From a virus, in the IMG/VR virus record IMGVR_UViG_3300028394_001254, positions 1-20,907 of that record: a DNA stretch of 20,907 nucleotides; one strand, given 5' to 3'. The translations under genes were made by a program, and so were the position numbers. Positions within the stretch are counted from its first letter, which is position 1; each line of letters starts with the position of its first letter. The notes beneath the pieces were generated by a model. The model was not told where the DNA came from and did no database searches. It saw nothing but the letters and a program-made list of their open reading frames with translations. Positions 1-7,016 of this stretch are shown piece after piece.

Positions 1-892
1 GAGTCTGTGCATTAGATAGGTCGTTTAAAGTGATTACTTCGCCATCAGGAGAAGTCCAAGTATTAGTCGCAGTGTCGTACTTGTAATCCTTCATACTGTC
101 CAGATTAGTTCCGGAAGTATTGTCTAAGGGAGCCGTGCCAGTTTCGCTTGGCACAAATTGACCCGTAGCCTCGTTGTAATAACCCGGCCCAGTCTCGGTC
201 GTGGTTGTTGGTGCAGGCAAAGGAATCGTATTGTCAGCCGCCAATACATCTTGCTCAGTTGGGCTTGGTGCGTTCTCATTAGCATTTTGTGCTTGAGTTC
301 TTGACCAATCTTCAAAATTGGCATCAGATATCTCTTTTGCGCCTGCGCTTGTACCCGCTCCAACAACGCCAGAAGTTAAACCTGATGCAGCACCAGAGAT
401 AGGATCTTTGCCTGTTAGCACTGCTCTGGTAGCGCCAGAAGCGGTTGAGCCAGCAAGTTTGGCAACCGTTGGATCTACTGCTGGTGGCGGTACATCTGGC
501 GTAATGGTTGGCGTTGGGCCAAGTTCCATATCCACCACGGGGGTAGAAGTTGGCGTAAGTTCACTTGATACGTAGTTACCAGCCTCAACAGCCACGTAAC
601 TTATGGCGGCAGATTTAAGACCATCTTCTAAACTACCACCATGAGCCATTGTGTTTGCAGCAGAAACAGCGGGCAAAAGATATGGAGCATAGACAGCGGC
701 AGTAACCTGTGCAATAGTGCCAATAGGGTCTTTTTCGGCGGCTTTGATGGTGTTATCAACAGCCTTCACTACAGGCTCAACAACTTGAGTAACAACAGCA
801 TTACCAACATCGGAGACAGCATCCCCCACCGTAGAAACTACGTCGCTTACTGCATCAGTTACGCTTGATACTGCATCTGCTACCGCACCCAT
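1..892 (-). CDS. Putative internal virion / DNA-ejection protein, N-terminal 297 residues (runs off the window)
   Basis: I read an open frame from an ATG at 892 down to base 1 with no stop, so the C-terminus is missing. The start lies one base after the TGA of the upstream gene (TGATATG), with a TTTAGGAC ribosome-binding site inside that gene's last codons. The first 45 residues are heptad-like and low in complexity (repeats of the form V-x-DAV-S), which suggests an amphipathic helix. Residues about 56-105 are Ala/Gly-rich and contain GGSLEDGLKSAAISY; similar stretches recur in large tail, tape-measure and ejection proteins of phages. A Pro/Thr-rich linker and a second Ala/Gly-rich helical stretch (KDPISGAASG) follow. 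The last gene of a virion operon, after the hub gene, is a usual place for ejection proteins. The coding call is firm; the role is inference. Confidence 0.72.
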   Translation of the reverse strand, partial: MGAVADAVSSVTDAVSDVVSTVGDAVSDVGNAVVTQVVEPVVKAVDNTIKAAEKDPIGTIAQVTAAVYAPYLLPAVSAANTMAHGGSLEDGLKSAAISYVAVEAGNYVSSELTPTSTPVVDMELGPTPTITPDVPPPAVDPTVAKLAGSTASGATRAVLTGKDPISGAASGLTSGVVGAGTSAGAKEISDANFEDWSRTQAQNANENAPSPTEQDVLAADNTIPLPAPTTTTETGPGYYNEATGQFVPSETGTAPLDNTSGTNLDSMKDYKYDTATNTWTSPDGEVITLNDLSNAQT

Positions 893-893
893 A

Positions 894-1331
894 TCAGTGT
901 CCTAAATTTAAAACAATGCGGAATCCGCCATTGTCTGTTTTATATTCTTTGAACCCCATGCCGGGCATAGGAGGGCTTTTGGCAATTGCATGGAATAAAG
1001 TGCTAATTGCTTTGTCTTCAAACTCAGTAACCAACACATCTAGACCAAGCTCATTCTTTGCATAGACAACGTACTTCCTGCTGTGCTGTAGAAAGTTCCT
1101 TGGCGTATCTGCGTTTAAAGCCTTAAAAAAGGCTTGGCCTTCTTCGCCTTCATGCAGAACAAACATGGTGTTACCAATTTGTTTTATATCTGTATTGGGC
1201 TGAGATAGTTCGGTCAAAATAGCAGGTAGAGCCACTTTGGGGGAATGGCTAGAGCGTGTATTTTCCAAAGCAATCGTAATGATTTCAGCGGAATTTAGTT
1301 TTCTTTTATTGCTATCGACCATCTGTGACAT
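894..1331 (-). CDS. Conserved phage-type protein of unknown function, downstream of the ketosynthase
   Basis: This is a 145-residue soluble alpha/beta protein with no signal peptide or membrane segment. Its ATG directly follows the TAA of the ketosynthase gene (TAAATG) and has GGAG upstream, so translation is probably coupled. Visible landmarks are IGNTMFVLHEGEEGQ near residue 56, NADTPRNFL, a Leu-Val-Thr-x-Phe-x-Asp stretch (LVTEFED), and a C-terminal GMGFKEYKTDNGGFRIVLNL. Proteins with a similar order (GNT-F-H, then D-x5-N, then a D and a final G-x-R-V strand) occur near tail or ejection genes of aquatic phages as I recall them, always without a known function. Since it is co-transcribed with the ACP and ketosynthase, it could be an acyl-transferring partner, but no catalytic motif supports this. 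Confidence 0.75.
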   Translation of the reverse strand: MSQMVDSNKRKLNSAEIITIALENTRSSHSPKVALPAILTELSQPNTDIKQIGNTMFVLHEGEEGQAFFKALNADTPRNFLQHSRKYVVYAKNELGLDVLVTEFEDKAISTLFHAIAKSPPMPGMGFKEYKTDNGGFRIVLNLGH

Positions 1332-2435
1332 TTAAATCTCCAACGACAGCACAGCCGCCGAGTACACGTTGCCCATACCTGCGGCAAGAGTCAATATATC
1401 GCCCTGTGGCACTTTGACATCTTCCGACAGAAATACTTCGTCATAGGCAGTCCTGTTAGCGATACAGGGAACTATCTCATCAGAGAAGATATTATCTATT
1501 AATAATAGAGTTTCTAATAGCCCGCTGGCACCCATCGTATGGCCTATCTTTTGTTTGTACGAGGTAGCGACATATTTGTCTAACGTGTACGCCAAAGCGG
1601 CTTTTTCAGCCATGTTGTTGGACTTTGTTCCAGTACCGTGCGTTTTGACAATGCTTATATGCTCGGCGGGGGTACGGGCTATGTCTAGAACCCCCTCAAT
1701 CGCACGAATAAACCCTTGCCCATCCTCTCGCTGGCCGATAGCGTTCGAGTGATCTTCGCTGGCTGTATAGGCTCCCTTTAGGATGGCTAACGGGTTCTCT
1801 GATACGTCGCTGGACTCAAAGACCGCCAGAGCCGCGCCTTGACCCACAAAGAACCCGTAGTTTGTCTCATCAAAGGCAGATGGCTTAACACCTAAATCTT
1901 CCTCTTTCTTGGTAAGAGATGCCTTGGCTTCTCCAAAGAACTCAAGGACTGAGTTGGTTACAGCATCCTCTACCGTCAGGACAATTACCCGTTTAAACTC
2001 ATAAAAGTTAATCAGGGTCTGTACATCCATCAATGCTTTAAGACTGGAGGCGCAGGCTGTGGCATCGGTAACAACATGATCCGTAGCACCCAAGGCTTGG
2101 GCTGTTCTTCCTGCATACACTTGAGTAAGAGTAAATGGTAGGAACTTATATTCATAAGACAGCCTTGTAGGATCCTTGGATCGGGGGTTAATTCCTGCAA
2201 AGTGGGAGTTCCCACCAGCAAGAATAAATGCAGTCTTGCCCACAGGGTTTTCCCTTAGTTCCTTGGCTAGAACTGGGTCAAGTACTTTGTCAGCAACACG
2301 ATGGGGAACATAGAACATCCCACTGTTTACACGCGCATATGTCTCTGGAAACCAGTGAACTTTCTGGGGGAAGACACCCTCCATCAACTCCACCGTAGTT
2401 GAATATGCCGTGCGGTAGTGCGTTAGGTGGATCAT
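1332..2435 (-). CDS. Beta-ketoacyl-ACP synthase (KAS I/II, FabF/FabB-like), phage-encoded
   Basis: The 367-residue protein has the thiolase-fold condensing-enzyme motifs in order: the nucleophile Cys128 in TDATACASS, His266 in KTHGTGTKSNN, and Lys294 with His299 in KQKIGHTMGASG. The spacings match the Cys-His-His triad of E. coli FabF (C163, H303, K335, H340): the Lys-to-His distance is 5 in both. Family members catalyse decarboxylative Claisen condensation of malonyl-ACP with an acyl-enzyme. The protein is about 45 residues shorter than FabF, and the C-terminal GFGGTN gating loop is replaced by AAGMGNVYSAAV, so substrate choice may differ. It overlaps the upstream ACP gene by ATGA, so the two are probably translationally coupled. 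FabB versus FabF cannot be settled by eye. Placement in a phage virion operon is unusual. Confidence 0.9.
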   Translation of the reverse strand: MIHLTHYRTAYSTTVELMEGVFPQKVHWFPETYARVNSGMFYVPHRVADKVLDPVLAKELRENPVGKTAFILAGGNSHFAGINPRSKDPTRLSYEYKFLPFTLTQVYAGRTAQALGATDHVVTDATACASSLKALMDVQTLINFYEFKRVIVLTVEDAVTNSVLEFFGEAKASLTKKEEDLGVKPSAFDETNYGFFVGQGAALAVFESSDVSENPLAILKGAYTASEDHSNAIGQREDGQGFIRAIEGVLDIARTPAEHISIVKTHGTGTKSNNMAEKAALAYTLDKYVATSYKQKIGHTMGASGLLETLLLIDNIFSDEIVPCIANRTAYDEVFLSEDVKVPQGDILTLAAGMGNVYSAAVLSLEI

Positions 2436-2713
2436 TTAATCTGCTCCAGCGCCCACTCTATGGACTCAGGATCATGCTTTTTGTTCAACTGTATAAAGTC
2501 ATAGAGTTCTTGCACGGTCTCAGGCTGGAACTCTTTGGAGATTTCATCGTCAATGTCGTAGATCATCCCCATGAACATACCGATCATCAGCATGTCTAGA
2601 GAGTCAAAACAGGTTTCCTCAAACTTCTCATCCATCCGCTCAATAGGGATGAACTCATGGTGAGCTGGGCGAGCAACTCGGGCAACTTTGTTTAATAGCT
2701 CTATGAAATTCAT
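2432..2713 (-). CDS. Acyl carrier protein (phage-encoded)
   Basis: This 93-residue acidic helical protein carries the phosphopantetheine attachment motif D37-S38-L39-D40, followed by a long hydrophobic helix (MLMIGMFMGMIYD) and a third helix starting at TVQELYDFI. The order matches E. coli AcpP (DSLDTVELV ... TTVQAAIDYI). ACPs carry growing acyl chains on a 4'-phosphopantetheine arm added to the Ser. No phosphopantetheinyl transferase is visible here, so a host AcpS would have to activate it. The insert around residues 14-28 (RPAHHEFIPIER) and the unusually Met-rich helix II are not typical. It overlaps its neighbours by ATGA at both ends, with GGAAGG before the start, and lies directly upstream of the ketosynthase, its obvious partner. 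Confidence 0.85.
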   Translation of the reverse strand: MNFIELLNKVARVARPAHHEFIPIERMDEKFEETCFDSLDMLMIGMFMGMIYDIDDEISKEFQPETVQELYDFIQLNKKHDPESIEWALEQIK

Positions 2714-3060
2714 CCGACCTTCCAGTTTGTTCCGTCTGAATATACTGGCGTTTTGACAGCTCCGCCTGTAGCTACGGTTGAACCAAACACAGGAGCTAAA
2801 GCATCAGATACAAACGCTCTAGCACCTGTTCCAGATGTGGCTGCGCTTGGAAGGGTTGCCACCGTATAAACGGTAAGGGCGGGGATTATCCCGCTGTCTG
2901 TACTAAGTTGATCTAATATGCCTTGTATACGATTGAAGTACAAGCGCAAGACATTATTAAACTGGTTTTGATATATAACAGAATACTCTTCCCCACCAAG
3001 AGGCAATGCTGGTGCCGCAATTTTATTTATTTCAGATTCAGAGGTAACGATGTATGTCAT
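2710..3060 (-). CDS. Small tail-associated protein
   Basis: The protein has 116 residues. The N-terminal 55 residues look helical (Gln/Asn-rich, ending in GILDQLS), and the C-terminal half is a beta-rich module with LPSAATSGTGARAFVSDA and a final PVYSDGTNWKVG. This last module is widespread at the ends of small phage virion proteins and fibres; its function is not known to me. The start overlaps the TGA of the hub gene (ATGA), and the stop overlaps the ACP start in the same way, so it is translated with the tail operon. It is probably a minor virion component attached near the tail hub. The gene call is safe and the role is weak. Confidence 0.75.
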   Translation of the reverse strand: MTYIVTSESEINKIAAPALPLGGEEYSVIYQNQFNNVLRLYFNRIQGILDQLSTDSGIIPALTVYTVATLPSAATSGTGARAFVSDALAPVFGSTVATGGAVKTPVYSDGTNWKVG

Positions 3061-5192
3061 CGTCTGCCGTCCTGTCTAATGTCTAGACGGGGCGATCCTA
3101 GTTGCCAAGTTACTCCTGCGGCAGTAGACCTGACTTCCATAGCCATTTGACGGCCTCTAACCCTTGTATAGATCTGCCCCGTGAATTCTTCAATTGGAAG
3201 AGTTGCCGTGCGGGTAATAGTGGCAGAGGCATCGCCACCTACAGACGCTGGGCTGTTATACCCAGAGCCTGAGTTCTGCATGGGCTTTAAGTACATAGTG
3301 ACTTGCGGGCTAGTTGCCGTAGATCCTCTAAAGGTAATGTCTGGTACTACACGCCATATAAACCCAAACTTATCTCCATCATCAATATCAAACTCAGCAG
3401 ATGTGATGTAAGCCTCAATAGGTAAAGTCGTACCCGTAGTCTTATCGTCAACACCAATTTCATGGTTGACTAAGTTGTAGTCATAAGTGGCTCCAATTGG
3501 GTAATCGCTTAGACCAGAATCCAGCCATGCTGTTCTGCCCATAGAGCCGTAATACCAAACGCCTGTGCCACCTCTACCATTTGGCTCAAGGTAGTTATAG
3601 ACAACATAAGAGTCAACCACGATAGAGTCTAAAGAACAGTAGAACCACCAGATTTCATTAAAGCCCTCGTTAGTTCCAGACACAACTTGGTCAAACTGGT
3701 CTTTGTTGATGTTTTCAAAAACGTGCTGGCGCAGATCACAAGACAAGGTTTGAGTGCGTCCATCGTATTTATAGAACTTATCTACGCCCATCCAGTACGC
3801 CACGCCACCAGCGTAGCCCACGGCATTTTCTCCAGCGATAGATATGTTATCACCAACCAGTTGAGAACCCCACACCACAGGAGCGCCTACATACTGGAGA
3901 GAATAAAGGGATGAATCAGTCCATACCAATATCTCTTGTCGGGCTTGCATGGCCGTAACAATCTCAGAACCGTGAGACAGACGAAGATCACCAGCCGTAT
4001 TAGTGGCGGCGGGAGTCCATTCCACTACGGATTCTTGGTTAGACCAACGGATCTGCATGGGGTCTTGAGTAGTCGATCCAAGTGCGTTACATCCAAAAGC
4101 AAATACATATCTGCTTGTATCAGAGACAAGAATAAAGTTCTGCACCGTAGGACAGGCGGATGCGCTGGCTAGGCTGGCAATGTTTATACCTCTTGAAGAT
4201 ACAGAATGAGTGCCAGATTGAACGCCTGTTGTGATTATGTTTGCTCCACCAAAAGTAGCTGTCAGGTTGCAAGTAGCCCCAGAAGAGTTAGCAACATAAT
4301 AAACAGTACCTACAGACAATCCTGTGGGTAAAGCGCCTGTAGTGGTTAGCTGGATAGCCGTGCCATTGGGAATAGCAGTCAAACTTCCAAACGTAACCAC
4401 AGCCGGACTAGCAATCGTTACCGTAAAAGTGGAACTTGCTACACCTAGATTGGCATTCCAAAGATAGATGGCTCCACCCCTTGGGCCAAATATTAAGTCT
4501 TGACCAAAGTTACTCTGACTCCACAAGCGCATAGCATCTGTAGATGCCGCACCAAAACCCCATGTTCCATATCCCCATAGGCCAGTTCCCCATCCAGATA
4601 GGGGGACGGCGTAGGCTGGGCCAGTATTGATTTGATACTGGGCAATTACAGTTCCACCGCCGGGCGATCCTGATGCGTCTGTGGCATTAGCCGTGGCTGA
4701 GACAGTAATTGTGTAAGTGTTTACCGTAATGACAGTAACTTTGAACTGACCAGTCAATACAGTGCTGGTAACGTTTCCACCCAATCCTGTAATTCCAGCA
4801 CCGCTGAAAGTTACATAGTCGTTGGTTATGCATCCATGCGCCGTGGCAGATACAGAGATTACGCTAGAGCTGGCAGTGGCCGTAAAAGGATTAGTAAGTG
4901 TTGTAGTCGCTCTGATTGGGGTTATATCGTTATAGACACCGCCACGCTCAATATAGAACTTTAAGTTAGTACCTACGCCAATAAGATTTAAGGAAGTTAA
5001 AGTGACCCAGTTCCACAGAGATCGGCATATGCCTAGAAACGTATCAGTAGAGATGCGTTGCCACCCACCGATTTTCTCAGGTGTGCCTTGGCGAAAGCGG
5101 ATTTTGTCGCAGTCATACCAGCCGTTCTCATTGGTATAGCGAGTGTTTTCCTTGTTGACCCCCGGCCTTAGCGCTAATTTTTTTAGTGGCAT
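3057..5192 (-). CDS. P22 gp10-like tail hub / packaged-DNA stabilisation protein with two inserted beta domains
   Basis: The protein has 711 residues. The start is supported by AGGATAAGAA before the ATG. The N-terminus (LRPGVNKENTRYTNENGWYD, then KIRFRQGTPEKIGGW) and the part from residue 335 onward (repeated Trp/Tyr blades such as EILVWTDSSLYSLQY and WMGVDKFYKYDG) read as a beta-propeller, like the P22 gp10 / phage stabilisation family that plugs the portal-adaptor channel. Two Thr/Ser/Val-rich segments look inserted into loops: residues about 98-188 (SATAHG ... TYTITVSATANAT) and about 253-333 (TAIPNGTAIQLTTTGALPTG, then VYYVANSSG). They resemble small FCCH-like beta modules that recur in phage proteins and explain why the protein is much longer than gp10 (about 470 residues). 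An alternative assignment is a T7 gp12-like tubular protein B. Confidence 0.72.
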   Translation of the reverse strand: MPLKKLALRPGVNKENTRYTNENGWYDCDKIRFRQGTPEKIGGWQRISTDTFLGICRSLWNWVTLTSLNLIGVGTNLKFYIERGGVYNDITPIRATTTLTNPFTATASSSVISVSATAHGCITNDYVTFSGAGITGLGGNVTSTVLTGQFKVTVITVNTYTITVSATANATDASGSPGGGTVIAQYQINTGPAYAVPLSGWGTGLWGYGTWGFGAASTDAMRLWSQSNFGQDLIFGPRGGAIYLWNANLGVASSTFTVTIASPAVVTFGSLTAIPNGTAIQLTTTGALPTGLSVGTVYYVANSSGATCNLTATFGGANIITTGVQSGTHSVSSRGINIASLASASACPTVQNFILVSDTSRYVFAFGCNALGSTTQDPMQIRWSNQESVVEWTPAATNTAGDLRLSHGSEIVTAMQARQEILVWTDSSLYSLQYVGAPVVWGSQLVGDNISIAGENAVGYAGGVAYWMGVDKFYKYDGRTQTLSCDLRQHVFENINKDQFDQVVSGTNEGFNEIWWFYCSLDSIVVDSYVVYNYLEPNGRGGTGVWYYGSMGRTAWLDSGLSDYPIGATYDYNLVNHEIGVDDKTTGTTLPIEAYITSAEFDIDDGDKFGFIWRVVPDITFRGSTATSPQVTMYLKPMQNSGSGYNSPASVGGDASATITRTATLPIEEFTGQIYTRVRGRQMAMEVRSTAAGVTWQLGSPRLDIRQDGRR

Positions 5193-5195
5193 TTC

Positions 5196-5672
5196 TTATC
5201 CTAAGAACAGGGCGCGCTCGTCTTTACGGCGGTTTTCTAACCCTTTGAGTATTTTGCCACCCGCCTTGCAATACTTCAAGAGTTCTTCTGCCGCCCCTTC
5301 CATATCACCCCTAAGAACCTTCTGACGGAGGGTTGAGCGCTGTAGCGTTCCCAAACCAACATTAAAGCTAAAAGAGATAAGAGCATCGTACTGACCCTGA
5401 GTGAGGGGAACAGGACAGAACTGAACCACACCTCGCTCAAACCTAGCCAAATCTGCTTTAAGAATTCCATTGACTTCTTCCATGCTGAATGTGCGGTTGT
5501 CTGCGTCTTTAAGGCCAAACCCATCCCGCTCTTCTATCTTCATCTTGCCTTGCTCTGGGTATAAGACATGACCCACCCCCACCGTCCACAGCTTGGCTGG
5601 GCAACGATAGGGCTTCTGACGCACTCCTTCATGGTGCGTAATCATCTTCAGAGCTTTGTCTGACAGGTTCAT
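5196..5672 (-). CDS. Endolysin, GH24 (T4/P22-type) lysozyme
   Basis: This is a 158-residue muramidase that would cut the MurNAc-GlcNAc bond in host peptidoglycan. The catalytic Glu15 (THHEGVRQKPY), position 24 and Thr30 (LWTVGVGH) keep the E-x8-(D/C)-x5-T spacing of the family. Position 24 is Cys instead of the Asp of T4 lysozyme, a substitution seen in other phage lysozymes. The fold's second conserved patch is present (LTQGQYDALISFSFNVG) and the end is R-R-x-x-E-R-A-L-F. I chose the ATG at 5672 because it overlaps the holin TGA (ATGA) and has GGGAAG at a good distance; an upstream in-frame extension would only re-read holin sequence. No signal peptide or SAR helix is seen, so release should depend on the upstream holin. 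Confidence 0.92.
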   Translation of the reverse strand: MNLSDKALKMITHHEGVRQKPYRCPAKLWTVGVGHVLYPEQGKMKIEERDGFGLKDADNRTFSMEEVNGILKADLARFERGVVQFCPVPLTQGQYDALISFSFNVGLGTLQRSTLRQKVLRGDMEGAAEELLKYCKAGGKILKGLENRRKDERALFLG

Positions 5673-6175
5673 TTCTTCCCAAAGGCTTGTGTACCAAACC
5701 AGAACGACACCACGCTTGCCCAAATGATTTGAGTCTCGTTATCCCACAGTAGGTCTAGAGCTACATCAAACGGCACTTCCTTGTGATAAGCAAACCAAAA
5801 ACCAAATATCTCCACAAAGGCAAACAAGATAAACATCCCGTAAGTTATGGCAGGACGCACCATAGCGCGGGCGTTTACTACCCATAGACTTGCACCCTGA
5901 CCGATAGCAATATCATGTGCATACAGGGCTTGACGCTCTTGCATGGCGGTCTGTGCGTTGGTCACCTCGGCGTTGATCTGAATTTGCTCGGTCTGGATAT
6001 GCTCAATCTTTTCTTGAGCTTCTAGGCCAGCCTTCTTCAAGGTCAACTCGCGCTCAGTCTGCATCTGTGCCAAGGCTAGTTCATGCGACTTGTCTGCGCG
6101 GTCTTGAAAGAAGTCCATCAGCTTGGGTAACCCGCCCATCAGGAAAGACAGTAGGGTTGAAAATAGCGTCATCAT
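5669..6175 (-). CDS. Holin candidate, 3TM-type with a central coiled coil
   Basis: The 168-residue protein has an N-terminal hydrophobic segment (residues 3-20), a long charged coiled coil (25-90, rich in Gln/Glu/Lys) and two C-terminal membrane segments (108-130 and 146-163), ending W-F-G-x-Q-x-x-G-K-K. The pattern R-x-x-V-R-P-A-I-T-Y before the second helix and W-F-G after the third resembles the 3TM holin / GTA holin family. It lies directly before the endolysin with an ATGA overlap, as expected for a holin. AAAGGAATCAAA supplies the ribosome-binding site, and the stop of the 58-residue gene overlaps its start. Two consecutive ATG codons open the gene and could act as a dual start. Holin function is inferred from topology and position. 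Confidence 0.75.
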   Translation of the reverse strand: MMTLFSTLLSFLMGGLPKLMDFFQDRADKSHELALAQMQTERELTLKKAGLEAQEKIEHIQTEQIQINAEVTNAQTAMQERQALYAHDIAIGQGASLWVVNARAMVRPAITYGMFILFAFVEIFGFWFAYHKEVPFDVALDLLWDNETQIIWASVVSFWFGTQAFGKK

Positions 6176-6348
6176 TTTGATTCCTTTAGTTCCCGTTTCA
6201 ATTTACGCAACTCTTTGATCTCTTGCTTGAGCTGGGCTTTCATATACAAGGTTTCCACATACGCCATCGAAGTAACTCCAACAATGATGCATATGGCTAC
6301 TCCTATCAATATCCAGTAGACCAGCTTCGTAGTTGCCACATTAACCAT
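6172..6348 (-). CDS. 58-residue membrane/coiled-coil lysis protein (spanin- or small holin-like)
   Basis: This short gene begins at an ATG at 6348 inside the end of the 235-residue membrane-protein gene (+1 overlap of 43 bases) and ends with a TGA that overlaps the holin ATG (ATGA). The product has one N-terminal membrane helix (residues 9-27, YWILIGVAICIIVGVTSMA) followed by a Lys/Glu-rich helix (AQLKQEIKELRKLKRELKES). One membrane anchor plus a charged coiled coil is the layout of Rz-type inner-membrane spanins, although those are usually longer (about 150 residues) and paired with a lipoprotein; I see no lipobox partner. It could also be a small pinholin-like accessory. The open frame, overlaps and composition make it a real gene; the role is inferred. 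Confidence 0.7.
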   Translation of the reverse strand: MVNVATTKLVYWILIGVAICIIVGVTSMAYVETLYMKAQLKQEIKELRKLKRELKESK

Positions 6349-6992
6349 CCAAAAATCATAGATATGAACATCACGGCAATTACCCCACTTATTAACTCAA
6401 TGACCCAAATCTCCTCTTGCTCTTGCTTCCACCTTGCCAGCCTAGTCCTGCGTATTGTTTCTGCTCTAGCCCACTCCTGCTCCCGCTCAATCTTTTGGTG
6501 CATTTTGAGGAATCGGCTATACAAGTCTTTCAGTTCTGGCGGGGCGTAGACCATTGCCTCTCTAGTCTGCTCCATCAACTTCTCCATCTGCAACTCAATC
6601 AATGCCCGCTCTATGGCTTTTTGACTGGTGTTTTGCGCTGGGTCATAGTTGGTTTTGCTTGTCTCCTCTAGTTCAAGGTAGTGGTTGTTAATCTGTTGTT
6701 GCGTGTCAAAGAGGACACCGAGGTTTGCACCAATCTCGCTGATGAGTTTGAGTTCGAGGTCTTCGTAAGACTGCTGTTGTTTGGCTGTTTTCTTTTGCGC
6801 CACAGGCTTGGACGGGGTGTCTGGCTCTGCTCGTTTAAACAGACCAACGAACCAGTCAAAGATACCTTTGATAGCCTTGACATCGCCAATGACTCCCTCG
6901 ACAGTCTTCTTTGCGCCCTCAAGTTCCATACGCCCCTCATGGAGCATAGAACATCCCTGCTTAATAAAGCCAACAGCGGCTTGAGCCGCCAT
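6306..6992 (-). CDS. Coiled-coil protein with a C-terminal membrane helix, lysis-cassette neighbour
   Basis: Read from the ATG at 6992 the product has 228 residues: a helical N-terminus (AAQAAVGFIKQGCSMLHEGR), a Lys/Gln linker, a long charged helical region (about 75-190) and one membrane helix near the end (VIELISGVIAVMFISMIFGW) with a short basic tail. It heads the lysis cassette. The annotated ATG lacks a ribosome-binding site. An in-frame ATT seven codons upstream (position 7013) has GGAG six bases ahead and would give MDPFTLLMAAQAAVGF, an N-terminus of a kind common in phage proteins, so the true protein may have 235 residues. It is probably a tail-anchored membrane protein, and lysis timing or host-envelope interaction is possible. 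I do not recognise a characterised family. Confidence 0.75.
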   Translation of the reverse strand: MAAQAAVGFIKQGCSMLHEGRMELEGAKKTVEGVIGDVKAIKGIFDWFVGLFKRAEPDTPSKPVAQKKTAKQQQSYEDLELKLISEIGANLGVLFDTQQQINNHYLELEETSKTNYDPAQNTSQKAIERALIELQMEKLMEQTREAMVYAPPELKDLYSRFLKMHQKIEREQEWARAETIRRTRLARWKQEQEEIWVIELISGVIAVMFISMIFGWLMWQLRSWSTGY

Positions 6993-7016
6993 AAGTAGGG
7001 TGAATGGGTCAATGGC

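Noticed and set aside
124-868. Short open frames on either strand at the left end
   Set aside because: They lie inside the long minus-strand frame that starts at 892 and stays open to the window edge; composition and the ribosome-binding site favour that frame.
1332-2713. Idea that the ACP/KAS genes mark a bacterial fatty-acid locus and thus a chromosome or prophage junction
   Set aside because: Phage virion genes flank the pair closely on both sides with overlapping codons, no other fab gene is present, and no integrase, att site or composition break was seen.
6223-6998. Several + strand and alternative minus frames over the lysis region
   Set aside because: They overlap the coupled minus-strand lysis genes, have no start signals and show no domain-like sequence; they are shadows of the coiled-coil gene.
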